NCBI GenBank assembly: GCA_902519955.1
Contig: CABYMF010000007.1
Location: 1 to 51,829, forward strand
DNA length: 51,829 nucleotides
Reading direction: 5' to 3'
Source of the DNA: an uncultured Bacteroidota bacterium
GTDB taxonomy: Bacteria; Bacteroidota; Bacteroidia; Flavobacteriales; Flavobacteriaceae
The position numbers were made by a program, and so were the translations under genes. Below, piece by piece: positions 44,011 to 51,635 of this stretch. Each line of letters opens with the position of its first letter. The stretch's first letter is position 1. The notes under the pieces are model-generated. The model worked only from the letters and a program-made list of their open reading frames with translations. It did no database searches and was not told where the DNA came from.

Positions 44011-44982
44011 TTGAAACTTACTAACAAAATAAAGAAGCCTATTATACAAGAATTAAAAATTTTTGAAAAGCAATTTTATAGTTCTATTTCATCAAAAGTT
44101 AAGTTATTAGATCTAATACTGATCTACATTCTTAAAAGAAAAGGTAAACAAATTAGACCAATATTAGTTTTGCTTTTTGCAAAAATGTTCTCCAAAGGAA
44201 AGCTAAGCCAAAAGTCATACAGGGCAGCTAACTTAGTTGAATTGATCCATTCTGCTTCTTTGATTCATGACGATATAGTAGATGATAGTCATATTAGACG
44301 TAATTTTCTTACTTTAAATGCTCTTTGGAAAAATAAAATTTCGGTTTTGGTAGGAGATTTCTTCCTATCAAAGGCTTTACTACTTTCGACTGAAAATAAA
44401 GACTATGATTTACTAAACGAAGTTTCATTAGCAGTTAAAGAAATTTCTGAGGGAGAACTATTTCAAATTCAAAAATCTAGAAGTTTTTCTTTATCTGAAA
44501 AGGAATATCTGGACTTAATCTCAAAAAAGACTGCATCTCTTTTTGCATGTTGTTGCAAGGTTGGTTCAATATCTTCAGGAAAAAGTGAACTGGATAAAAT
44601 AAATCTATTTGGTAATTATCTTGGGATTATATTTCAAATAAAGGATGACTTATTCGATTACTCAACAAGGAGAATAGGAAAACCAACAAAATTAGACTTA
44701 AAGACTCAAAAAATTACTTTACCATTAATTCATTCAATAGAAAAATCAAACATAAAGGATAAAATAAAAATCAAGTTAATACTGAAGAAGAAAAATTATT
44801 CAGTAACTGATAAAAAACTAGTAATTGAATTTATTACTAAATATAATGGTTTTGAGTATGCTCAGCAGAGAATGAATGATTTTAAAAAAAACGCTTTAAA
44901 ACTATTGAAAGATTTTCCTCAAAATGAATCAAATAATTCTGTAAAAATTCTACTAGATTATATAATAGAACGAAAGTATTAA
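44011..44982 (+). CDS. polyprenyl diphosphate synthase (octaprenyl/trans-isoprenyl type)
   Basis: A 323-residue head-to-tail prenyltransferase. RKGKQIRPILVLL, the first aspartate-rich motif IHDDIVDDS (DDIVD) and the second FQIKDDLFDY (DDLFD) are intact. It probably makes the side chain of menaquinone or a related long prenyl diphosphate. Product length cannot be read with certainty. It starts at TTG 44011; the N-terminus KLTNKIKKPIIQELKIFEKQF resembles relatives and no ATG fits. Confidence 0.88.
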   Translation: MKLTNKIKKPIIQELKIFEKQFYSSISSKVKLLDLILIYILKRKGKQIRPILVLLFAKMFSKGKLSQKSYRAANLVELIHSASLIHDDIVDDSHIRRNFLTLNALWKNKISVLVGDFFLSKALLLSTENKDYDLLNEVSLAVKEISEGELFQIQKSRSFSLSEKEYLDLISKKTASLFACCCKVGSISSGKSELDKINLFGNYLGIIFQIKDDLFDYSTRRIGKPTKLDLKTQKITLPLIHSIEKSNIKDKIKIKLILKKKNYSVTDKKLVIEFITKYNGFEYAQQRMNDFKKNALKLLKDFPQNESNNSVKILLDYIIERKY

Positions 44983-45010
44983 TTTGCTATATTACAATAA
45001 ATTATAAGTT

Positions 45011-46942
45011 TTGATTAGTAAAGATACTATTGATAAGGTTTTTGAGTTTTCAAGAGTAGAAGAGATAGTATCTGATTTTATTGCTTTAAAAAAATCTGGT
45101 GCAAATTATAAGGGTTTAAGTCCTTTTACTAATGAGAAAACTCCAAGCTTTGTCGTGTCCCCTTCAAAACAAATCTGGAAAGACTTTAGCTCAGGGAAAG
45201 GAGGCAATGTTATTGCTTTTCTTATGGAGCATGAACAATTTAATTACCCAGAGTCTATTAGATACCTTGCTAATAAGTATAATATTGAAATAATTGAAAC
45301 AGAAGAGACTGCAGAAAATATCGAAGAAAGAAACGAAAGAGAATCATTATTCATAATTAATAATTTTGCATCATCATATTTTCAAGACACTCTATCTCAG
45401 AAAGAGGAAATAAATGAATATCTATTAGAGAGAGGGCTTTCAGATTTTACCATTAAAAACTTTAATCTTGGATATAGTATTGATTCACCAAACAAATTTT
45501 ACAAAAGAGCAAATGAGAATGGATATTCTGATGAGTACTTAGAAGAAACAGGTTTGGTTATATCAAACGATGATAAAAAAATTGACAGATTTAGAGGAAG
45601 AATAATTTTCCCTATTAAGAGTATTTCAGGAAGAGTTCTTGGATTTGGGGGGAGAATAATTGACTCAAATAAAAAAATAGCAAAATATATAAACTCCCCT
45701 GAAAGTAAAATTTATAATAAGAGTAAAACTTTATATGGAATTTATGAGTCAAAACAATTTATAGTTAAAGATGACATTTGTCTTCTAGTAGAAGGGTACA
45801 TGGATGTAATCCAAATGCATGAGCATGGTATTAAAAATGTACTTGCATCATCTGGTACTTCTCTAACAAAAGAGCAAATAATACTAATTAAGAGATTGAC
45901 TTCTAATATCGTTGTCCTCTTTGATGGGGATCAGGCAGGACTTGCAGCTTCCCTCAGAAGTATTGATATGATACTAGAAGAGGGCCTAAATGTAAAAATC
46001 TGTTCCTTTCCAGATGGAGATGATCCAGACAGTTTTGTAAAGAAAAACAAGAAGGATAAAATGTTAGAATTTATAAGTGATGAGTCTAAAGATTTTGTAG
46101 ACTTTAAACTATCAATAAATAAAGACTATCAAGATGATGAGGATAAGAAGGTTTCTTTAATTAAAAATATACTAAAATCTATTTCACTCATTCCAGATTC
46201 TCTTAAACAGGAAATTTATTTAAAAAAATTGTCATCTTTTCTAGAAATTGATGAGTCTTCATTGTTTAGGTCTTTCGCAAATATTGGAGTAACTAAAACA
46301 TTAAATAGATCCTCAAAAAAATTCTATAAATCTAAAATAACTAAAGTAAAGACTTCAGATCAAAAGGATACATCAACATATATATATCAATTAGAACGAC
46401 AGATAATTAGTATTTTACTTAAATATGGAGCTGAAGAAATTATGTTTGAAGATATAATACTTAGTAAGGATGAAAATGGCAAATTAATTGAAACCAAGAA
46501 GGATATTAGATCAAAGGTATTTGAAAAAATCTATTTGGATTTACAACAAGATGAAATAGAATTTACTCATTCTCCTTTTAAGAGTATATATAATAAATTA
46601 ATTGATGGCTTTCATAATCAGGAATCTCTATCTATCGATAATTTTATAAATGATCTAGATTCTAACTCAAGTAAAATTGTTTCTGATATTCTAATTAATG
46701 ATGATAAATATCAATTACATGACTGGGAGAGAAAAAATATATATGTTAAAAAAATTGGAAGCGAGTTAAGTCAACTTGTTAATGAGACAATCTTAAATAT
46801 GAGAAGATATCTTATTGATAAAAAGATTAATGAACTACAAGAATTTAAAAAAGGTGGAAGTAAACAAGATGTAATGGAGGAAGTGATAAGCTATTATAAG
46901 CTTAAAAAAATGTTATCAGCTAAACTTAATAGGGTTGTTTAA
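45011..46942 (+). CDS. dnaG: DNA primase without zinc-binding residues
   Basis: DnaG lays down RNA primers at the replication fork. The 643-residue protein starts at TTG 45011 (MISKDTIDKVFEFSRVEEI). The CHC2-like N-terminal domain is present (about 20-75), but the usual Cys/His zinc ligands are S37, T40, D58 and S61, in GLSPFTNEKTPSF and WKDFSSGKGG. The central TOPRIM domain is intact (LLVEGYMDVIQMHEHG, VVLFDGDQAG, GDDPDSFV), followed by a helicase-binding C-terminal region. I recall other flavobacterial primases showing this same zinc loss. The 3' end overlaps the response-regulator gene by 17 bp. Confidence 0.94.
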   Translation: MISKDTIDKVFEFSRVEEIVSDFIALKKSGANYKGLSPFTNEKTPSFVVSPSKQIWKDFSSGKGGNVIAFLMEHEQFNYPESIRYLANKYNIEIIETEETAENIEERNERESLFIINNFASSYFQDTLSQKEEINEYLLERGLSDFTIKNFNLGYSIDSPNKFYKRANENGYSDEYLEETGLVISNDDKKIDRFRGRIIFPIKSISGRVLGFGGRIIDSNKKIAKYINSPESKIYNKSKTLYGIYESKQFIVKDDICLLVEGYMDVIQMHEHGIKNVLASSGTSLTKEQIILIKRLTSNIVVLFDGDQAGLAASLRSIDMILEEGLNVKICSFPDGDDPDSFVKKNKKDKMLEFISDESKDFVDFKLSINKDYQDDEDKKVSLIKNILKSISLIPDSLKQEIYLKKLSSFLEIDESSLFRSFANIGVTKTLNRSSKKFYKSKITKVKTSDQKDTSTYIYQLERQIISILLKYGAEEIMFEDIILSKDENGKLIETKKDIRSKVFEKIYLDLQQDEIEFTHSPFKSIYNKLIDGFHNQESLSIDNFINDLDSNSSKIVSDILINDDKYQLHDWERKNIYVKKIGSELSQLVNETILNMRRYLIDKKINELQEFKKGGSKQDVMEEVISYYKLKKMLSAKLNRVV

Positions 46943-47570
46943 TATGCTTGCTAGCAAGAAGATAAAGATCAGTCTTTGAATTAACTTCTAGCTTTTTCAT
47001 TACCCTTGTTATATATGTGTTTACAGTTTTTTGATTTATGTTTAACTTATCAGAAATTTCAATGTTTCTTTTACCTCTAAAAAATAATTTTAAAACTTGA
47101 AGTTCTCTTTTAGATAGACTGTTTAATTTTTCAGTGTTGTAGTCAAAATTAAATCTGTTTTTCAGTCTAGTAAATTTATTTAATTCTTTATTGCCATATT
47201 TAGAAAAAGCTATTTCCTCAATTACTTTTTTTATAGATTTCTTTTTTAAATTCTTTGTGATAATACCAGAGGCCCCAAGCTTAAGAAGATTTACTGATTT
47301 ACTCTCATTTGATTCTGATGTAAATATAATAATTGGAATTTCAGTCTTGTTTTTCTTTAATTTTTTTAATGTATCATTAATATTACCATTTTTAAAATTA
47401 ATTTCAGAAATAATTATATCAATATTAAACTGATCTAATAATTCACTAAGGTTCTCTTTAACCTCGCTGTAATAAGAAACTTCAAAAACTAATGAGTTTT
47501 TAAAAATAGACTTTAGTCCGATATAAACAATCGGATTTGGGTCTGCAACTAAGATTTTTAACTTTTTCAA
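46926..47570 (-). CDS. LuxR-type response regulator with degenerate receiver domain
   Basis: A 214-residue NarL/FixJ-like protein with an N-terminal receiver domain (about 1-120) and a C-terminal LuxR helix-turn-helix (about 148-205: LSKRELQVLKLFF, then INQKTVNTYITRVMKKL). In the receiver, the phosphoacceptor position holds E56 (in DIIISEIN) instead of Asp, and the N-terminal acidic pair is reduced to one Asp (VADPNP). The later T and K (GIITK) remain. It probably acts without phosphorylation or is locked in the active form. It starts 4 bp after the nadE stop, and no histidine kinase lies nearby. Confidence 0.88.
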   Translation of the reverse strand: MKKLKILVADPNPIVYIGLKSIFKNSLVFEVSYYSEVKENLSELLDQFNIDIIISEINFKNGNINDTLKKLKKNKTEIPIIIFTSESNESKSVNLLKLGASGIITKNLKKKSIKKVIEEIAFSKYGNKELNKFTRLKNRFNFDYNTEKLNSLSKRELQVLKLFFRGKRNIEISDKLNINQKTVNTYITRVMKKLEVNSKTDLYLLASKHIKQPY

Positions 47571-47574
47571 TTTA

Positions 47575-48357
47575 TTAAATATAATCTTTTGGAATTTTAC
47601 AAACAGGTATAGGTAACATTTTATGTTTATTTGAAGAATTAAATAATTTATATATGTTTATAACTTCTTTTTCTCTTTTTGACAGATTTGATAAGGCTCC
47701 TGATTCTTGTAGCATTGCCTTTTCAAGCTCATTATAACTTGCCCCTATTTGTTCTTCATCACTTCTATTGTCATTCCATAAACCATCAGTTGGTTTAGCT
47801 TTGATAATTTCATCAATAATATTATGATATTTAGCGAGACTAAAAACTTCAGATTTTAATAAATCTGCAATTGGGCTAATATCAACTCCACCATCTCCAT
47901 ATTTAGTATAAAATCCAATTCCAAAGTCTTCAACCTTATTTCCAGTGCCAGCAACTAAAAAGTTATTAAGGGCAGAGAAATAGTAAAGTGTAACCATTCT
48001 TAACCTAGATCTGGTATTAGCCAAACTTAGATCATGTTTATCAGATTCATTTTTAGGTAGAGAATCTACAAACATATTATAAGTATTGTCTAAATTTATT
48101 AAAATAGAAGTTACATTAGGGTATTTTGACTTTAGCCATTCAATATGCTTTTTTGATCTAGAAACTTGATCATTTCCTTGGTTAATTGGCATCTCAATAC
48201 AGATTAAATTTTTACCAGTTTCAGCACACAATGTTGAGGTTAATGCTGAGTCAATTCCACCTGAAACGCCAACAACTAGGCCATCAATTTTGCTATTTTC
48301 CAAATATTTGTTAATCCATCTTACAATGTGTTTTGAGACTTTTTCGGGGTGTTTCAT
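47575..48357 (-). CDS. nadE: NAD+ synthase, ammonia-dependent type
   Basis: NadE amidates nicotinate adenine dinucleotide to NAD+. The 260-residue protein has the ATP-pyrophosphatase loop GVSGGIDSALTSTL and NTRSRLRMVTLYY, followed by the VAGTGNKVEDFGIGFYTKYGDGGVDISPIADL segment. It lacks a glutaminase domain, so it uses free ammonia. It precedes the regulator gene on the same strand and is divergent from gldC. Confidence 0.95.
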   Translation of the reverse strand: MKHPEKVSKHIVRWINKYLENSKIDGLVVGVSGGIDSALTSTLCAETGKNLICIEMPINQGNDQVSRSKKHIEWLKSKYPNVTSILINLDNTYNMFVDSLPKNESDKHDLSLANTRSRLRMVTLYYFSALNNFLVAGTGNKVEDFGIGFYTKYGDGGVDISPIADLLKSEVFSLAKYHNIIDEIIKAKPTDGLWNDNRSDEEQIGASYNELEKAMLQESGALSNLSKREKEVINIYKLFNSSNKHKMLPIPVCKIPKDYI

Positions 48358-48373
48358 AAATAATATTTAATTA

Positions 48374-48391
48374 TATATTTGTGCAAATTTA
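48374..48391. promoter_or_regulatory. facing -7 boxes of gldC and nadE sharing a palindrome
   Basis: TATATTTG (plus, 48374-48381) for gldC and TAAATTTG (minus, 48384-48391) for nadE are only 2 bp apart, and together they form the palindrome ATTTG-TG-CAAAT. Leaders would be about 22-26 nt. No good -33 elements are visible on either side. Confidence 0.5.
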
Positions 48392-48408
48392 GTACATATT
48401 TAAACTAT

Positions 48409-48735
48409 ATGAAAGAAACAGAAATAACAATTAAAGTTAAATTAGATTCCAATAATATTCCTGAAGAAATTAATTGGTCTGCTCCTGACGGTGGGATTAA
48501 GGATGAGCAGTCTAAGGCTATACTCCTCTCTTTCTGGGATAGTGGCAAAAAAGAAACTTTAAAGATGGATTTATGGACCAAAGAAATGCCAATTGATGAA
48601 ATGAAATCTTTTATGTTACAGACTTTTGTCTCCATGAAAAATTCAATTTCTAAAGCAATAGGAGATAAAAATCTTGTCAAATTAGTTGATGACTTTTGCG
48701 TTGAATTTGAAAAAAGACTTTCTGAAAAAAATTAG
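48409..48735 (+). CDS. gldC: gliding motility protein GldC
   Basis: A 108-residue member of the GldC family, in Flavobacterium johnsoniae a small cytoplasmic protein that helps gliding together with the lipoprotein GldB. Family marks are ITIKVKLDSNNIPEEINWSAPDGG at the start, ILLSFWDSGKKETLKMDLWTKEMPIDEM and a TFVSMKNSISKAIGD run. I chose ATG 48409 over the earlier in-frame start at 48379, because the promoter lies between. No gldB is adjacent. The 3' end overlaps engB by 4 bp. Confidence 0.9.
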   Translation: MKETEITIKVKLDSNNIPEEINWSAPDGGIKDEQSKAILLSFWDSGKKETLKMDLWTKEMPIDEMKSFMLQTFVSMKNSISKAIGDKNLVKLVDDFCVEFEKRLSEKN

Positions 48736-49334
48736 ATTTGATATTCTTTTATAGAGTCCTCTATAAAATTGAAAATATCATCAATTCCTGATTTATCTTT
48801 TGATGATGAAACATATGACTCTGGAAGTTCATCCCAATAATCAGAAAGTTGTTTTCTTAAATTATTAATTTGATTTCCAATCTGGTCAGATTTTAATTTA
48901 TCTGATTTTGTAAAAATTATGACAAATGGGCATAAATTATCATTTAAAAATTCCATGAATTCAATATCAATTTTTTGCAGGTCATGTCTAATATCAATAA
49001 GTAAGAATGTATATAGAAGCTGTTTTCTTAATTTGAAATAACTTTTATGAGTTTTTTTAATGTCTTCTTTGATTTTTTTTGAAAGAGTTGCATATCCATA
49101 CCCTGGAAGATCTACTAAATAAAAACTTTCATTTATTTTGAAATGATTTATTAAAATGGTTTTCCCTGGTGTTGATGATGTTTTTGCAATTTTTTTATTA
49201 TTTACAAGAGAATTTATTAGTGATGATTTACCAACATTGGATCTCCCAATAATTGCATATTCTGGAAGTTTACTTTTCGGACACTGGTCAATTGACTTAC
49301 TGCTTTTTTCAAAAACTGAATTAACTGCTTTCAT
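48732..49334 (-). CDS. engB: ribosome biogenesis GTP-binding protein EngB/YihA
   Basis: EngB (YsxC/YihA) is a small GTPase needed for 50S assembly and for cell division in several bacteria. The 200-residue protein has the P-loop GRSNVGKSSLIN, the G2/G3 region SSTPGKTILINHF and VDLPGYGYA, and the G4 motif TKSDKL. Length is standard. It is co-transcribed with the alpha/beta hydrolase upstream (11 bp gap) and overlaps gldC tail to tail. Confidence 0.95.
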   Translation of the reverse strand: MKAVNSVFEKSSKSIDQCPKSKLPEYAIIGRSNVGKSSLINSLVNNKKIAKTSSTPGKTILINHFKINESFYLVDLPGYGYATLSKKIKEDIKKTHKSYFKLRKQLLYTFLLIDIRHDLQKIDIEFMEFLNDNLCPFVIIFTKSDKLKSDQIGNQINNLRKQLSDYWDELPESYVSSSKDKSGIDDIFNFIEDSIKEYQI

Positions 49335-49345
49335 AACAAAATTGA

Positions 49346-50113
49346 TTATAAGTTATTCTCTGAAAGCCACTTCTCCATTAATTTGTTGAAACGAACCGGG
49401 TGTTCCATCATTGGAGCGTGTCCGCATTTGTCAATCCACAATAAATCTGAATTCGGAAGAAGAGAATTAAAATCTTCTGCAACATTTGGTGGTGTAACAG
49501 AGTCTTGCTTACCCCAAATAATTAGAGTTTTGGTCATCATTTTAGGAAGATCGTCTGCCATATTATGTCTCGTTGCACTTTTAGCTAGAGACAAAGTTCT
49601 TATTAATTTTTCTCTATTATTTACACTTGCAAAGACCTCATCAACTATTTCTTTAGTGGCAATTTTAGGATCATAAAAGACATCTTGTGTTTTAGACTTA
49701 ATGTATTCATAGTTACCTCTTTTAGGATATCCATCACCAATCATTGACTTCTCGTATAGTCCAGAGCTTCCGGTTATAACAAGTCCGCTAACAAGCTGAG
49801 AATAATCTCTAGTAAATAGAAGGCCAACATGTCCACCAAGAGAATTGCCTAAAAGAATTACATTTTTAAGTCTCTTATATTCAATAAAATCAAAAACAAA
49901 TTTAGAAAATGTAGCAACATTTGTTTTAAGAATAGGAGTTGAGTCAACTGGAAGTTCCGGTATAATAACTTTATAATTTTTTAATGGAAAGTATTCAAAA
50001 ACACCTTGAAAATTACTTAGACCACCCATAAGTCCGTGAAGAATAATTATTGGTCTACCTTCACCTTTTTCAATATATGCAAAGCCTCCTTCTTTAATTA
50101 AACTTGCTTCCAT
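49346..50113 (-). CDS. alpha/beta hydrolase
   Basis: A 255-residue alpha/beta-hydrolase with HGLMGG (oxyanion loop), the nucleophile Ser in GNSLGGH, the acid in WGKQDSVTPP and the catalytic His in DKCGHAPMMEHP. The substrate is unknown. I chose ATG 50113 because the upstream in-frame ATG at 50143 lies above the candidate -7 box (50131-50138). It neighbours the division cluster on the opposite strand; I recall a hydrolase gene at this spot in other flavobacterial genomes. Confidence 0.9.
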   Translation of the reverse strand: MEASLIKEGGFAYIEKGEGRPIIILHGLMGGLSNFQGVFEYFPLKNYKVIIPELPVDSTPILKTNVATFSKFVFDFIEYKRLKNVILLGNSLGGHVGLLFTRDYSQLVSGLVITGSSGLYEKSMIGDGYPKRGNYEYIKSKTQDVFYDPKIATKEIVDEVFASVNNREKLIRTLSLAKSATRHNMADDLPKMMTKTLIIWGKQDSVTPPNVAEDFNSLLPNSDLLWIDKCGHAPMMEHPVRFNKLMEKWLSENNL

Positions 50114-50130
50114 AATACAGATCTTAACCA

Positions 50131-50138
50131 CAAATATA
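50131..50138 (-). promoter_or_regulatory. candidate hydrolase-engB -7 box
   Basis: TATATTTG on the minus strand ends 17 nt before the ATG at 50113. It faces away from the mraZ promoter; the inverted repeat 50189-50220 lies between the two. Confidence 0.5.
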
Positions 50139-50188
50139 TGCATAAAGAATTACCTATTTTTTTTACATCTTAATTCTCTGCTAATCAG

Positions 50189-50220
50189 GTTAATAAATCC
50201 AAAAAAAATAATTTATTAAC
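50189..50220. repeat. inverted repeat next to the MraZ boxes
   Basis: Perfect 10-bp arms GTTAATAAAT (50189-50198) and ATTTATTAAC (50211-50220) around a 12-nt, A-rich loop. The right arm touches the first MraZ box (50221). It lies between the divergent hydrolase and mraZ promoters, so it is more likely a protein-binding site than a terminator, although a hairpin is possible. Confidence 0.6.
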
Positions 50221-50250
50221 AAAGTGGTAAAAAGTGGTAAAAAGTGGTAA
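50221..50250 (+). promoter_or_regulatory. MraZ operator: three direct 10-bp repeats
   Basis: The sequence AAAGTGGTAA occurs three times head to tail at 50221, 50231 and 50241. MraZ is known to bind several short GTG/TGG-type boxes spaced 10 bp apart upstream of its own gene (AAAGTG-type boxes in Mollicutes, TGGGN-type in E. coli). These repeats lie over the -33 region of the mraZ promoter, which fits self-repression of the division cluster. Confidence 0.8.
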
Positions 50251-50258
50251 ATATATTT

Positions 50259-50266
50259 TATATTTG
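50259..50266 (+). promoter_or_regulatory. mraZ (division cluster) -7 box
   Basis: TATATTTG matches TAnnTTTG and lies 18 nt before the mraZ ATG (50285) and 8 nt after the third MraZ box. No strong TTG is seen upstream because that space is filled by the operator. Confidence 0.6.
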
Positions 50267-50284
50267 AGTAAATCAACCAACTTA

Positions 50285-50752
50285 ATGCAACATTTTATAG
50301 GAACATATGAATGCAAGGCAGATGAAAAAGGAAGAATTATGCTTCCAGTTTCTTTAAAAAAACAATTATCTGATAAGTTGAAAAATGGTTTTGTTATAAA
50401 AAGAGCTGTTTTTAATTCCTGCCTAGAATTGTATCCATTAAAAGAGTGGGACGAATTAATGCTTAGAATAAATAAATTAAACAGGTTCAATAAAAAAAAT
50501 ATTGACTTCATAAGAAGGTTTACAGCTGGAGTTAGACAAATTGATATCGATATTTCTGGAAGAATATTAATTCCAAAAGACTTAATAAACCATGCTAAAA
50601 TTTCTAAACATATAGTTGTTTCCTCAGCCGTAAATATCCTTGAAATTTGGGATAAGGGGCTTTATGAAGAAGCTATAGATGATGCAAAAGGTGACTTTGG
50701 TAATCTTGCAGAAGATGTGATGGGTGATAAAACAGATGATAATGTATCATAA
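50285..50752 (+). CDS. mraZ: transcriptional regulator MraZ
   Basis: MraZ forms ring-shaped oligomers of paired AbrB-like folds and represses the dcw (division and cell wall) cluster. The 155-residue protein from ATG 50285 (MQHFIGTYECKADEKGRIMLP) has two SpoVT/AbrB-like DxxxR motifs, DEKGR and DISGRILIP, as expected. The longer frame open from 50234 lies in the operator and promoter and is not used. It overlaps rsmH by 11 bp. Confidence 0.95.
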   Translation: MQHFIGTYECKADEKGRIMLPVSLKKQLSDKLKNGFVIKRAVFNSCLELYPLKEWDELMLRINKLNRFNKKNIDFIRRFTAGVRQIDIDISGRILIPKDLINHAKISKHIVVSSAVNILEIWDKGLYEEAIDDAKGDFGNLAEDVMGDKTDDNVS

Positions 50753-51635
50753 TCCAGTTTTACTAAACGAATCAATATCTGGCTTAAATATTAATCCAAG
50801 TGGAATCTATGTAGATGTAACTTACGGAGGCGGAGGTCACTCTCAAGAAATATTAAAAAATCTTAATTCCAATGGTAAATTAATTGCATTTGATCAGGAT
50901 CAAGATGCTATTGAAAACAAATCAAATGATAATAGACTAAATCTTGTTAAGTCAAACTTTAAGTATTTAAATAACTTCTTAAACTACTTTAAAATAAAGG
51001 AAATTGATGGTCTCTTGGCAGATTTTGGAATATCATCTCATCAAATAGATAATAAGAATAGAAGGTTTTCAACAAGGTTTAATTCTGAACTTGATATGAG
51101 AATGAACAGTACTCAAAAAATTAATGCTAAGGCTATTGTCAATGATTATGATAAAGATCAGCTAGAGTATATTTTTAAAAATTTTGGTGAATTAAAGAAC
51201 TACAAAAAGGTAACCATAAAAATAATTGCTGAAAGAGCAAAAAAACCTATAGAGACAACAGGAGAACTAAAAAAAATCCTAGCTCCTTTAGTGAAAGTAA
51301 AAGATGAGAATAAGTTTTTAGCACAAGTTTTTCAGTCTATAAGAATAGAGGTTAATGATGAGCTTGAAGTAATAAGAACTTTATTAAGTGAGTCATCAAA
51401 ATATATTAAAAAAGGAGGTAGACTAGTTTGTATATCTTATCATTCATTAGAGGATCGGATTGTAAAAAAATTTATTCAGAATGGGGGATTAATTGATGAA
51501 GTTACCACTGATTTATATGGAAATAAGAATATCATTTTTAAAAAAGTAGGAAAAATGATTACACCATCAAATCAAGAAATTAAAATAAATAATAGATCAA
51601 GAAGTGCTAAACTTAGAATTGCTGAAAAAATATGA
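50742..51635 (+). CDS. rsmH: 16S rRNA (cytosine1402-N4)-methyltransferase
   Basis: RsmH (MraW) methylates C1402 of 16S rRNA. The 297-residue protein from ATG 50742 (MYHNPVLLNESI) carries the SAM motif DVTYGGGGHS, FDQDQDAI, LLADFGISSHQIDN and a late ISYHSLEDRIVKKF, with usual length. I prefer ATG 50742 over the earlier in-frame start at 50724. It overlaps mraZ by 11 bp and ftsL by 4 bp (ATGA), as in a standard dcw cluster. Confidence 0.95.
   Translation: MYHNPVLLNESISGLNINPSGIYVDVTYGGGGHSQEILKNLNSNGKLIAFDQDQDAIENKSNDNRLNLVKSNFKYLNNFLNYFKIKEIDGLLADFGISSHQIDNKNRRFSTRFNSELDMRMNSTQKINAKAIVNDYDKDQLEYIFKNFGELKNYKKVTIKIIAERAKKPIETTGELKKILAPLVKVKDENKFLAQVFQSIRIEVNDELEVIRTLLSESSKYIKKGGRLVCISYHSLEDRIVKKFIQNGGLIDEVTTDLYGNKNIIFKKVGKMITPSNQEIKINNRSRSAKLRIAEKI

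Noticed and set aside
50185-50511. Minus-strand open frame across the mraZ promoter
   Set aside because: It runs through the MraZ boxes and is antisense to the mraZ start; no family resemblance.
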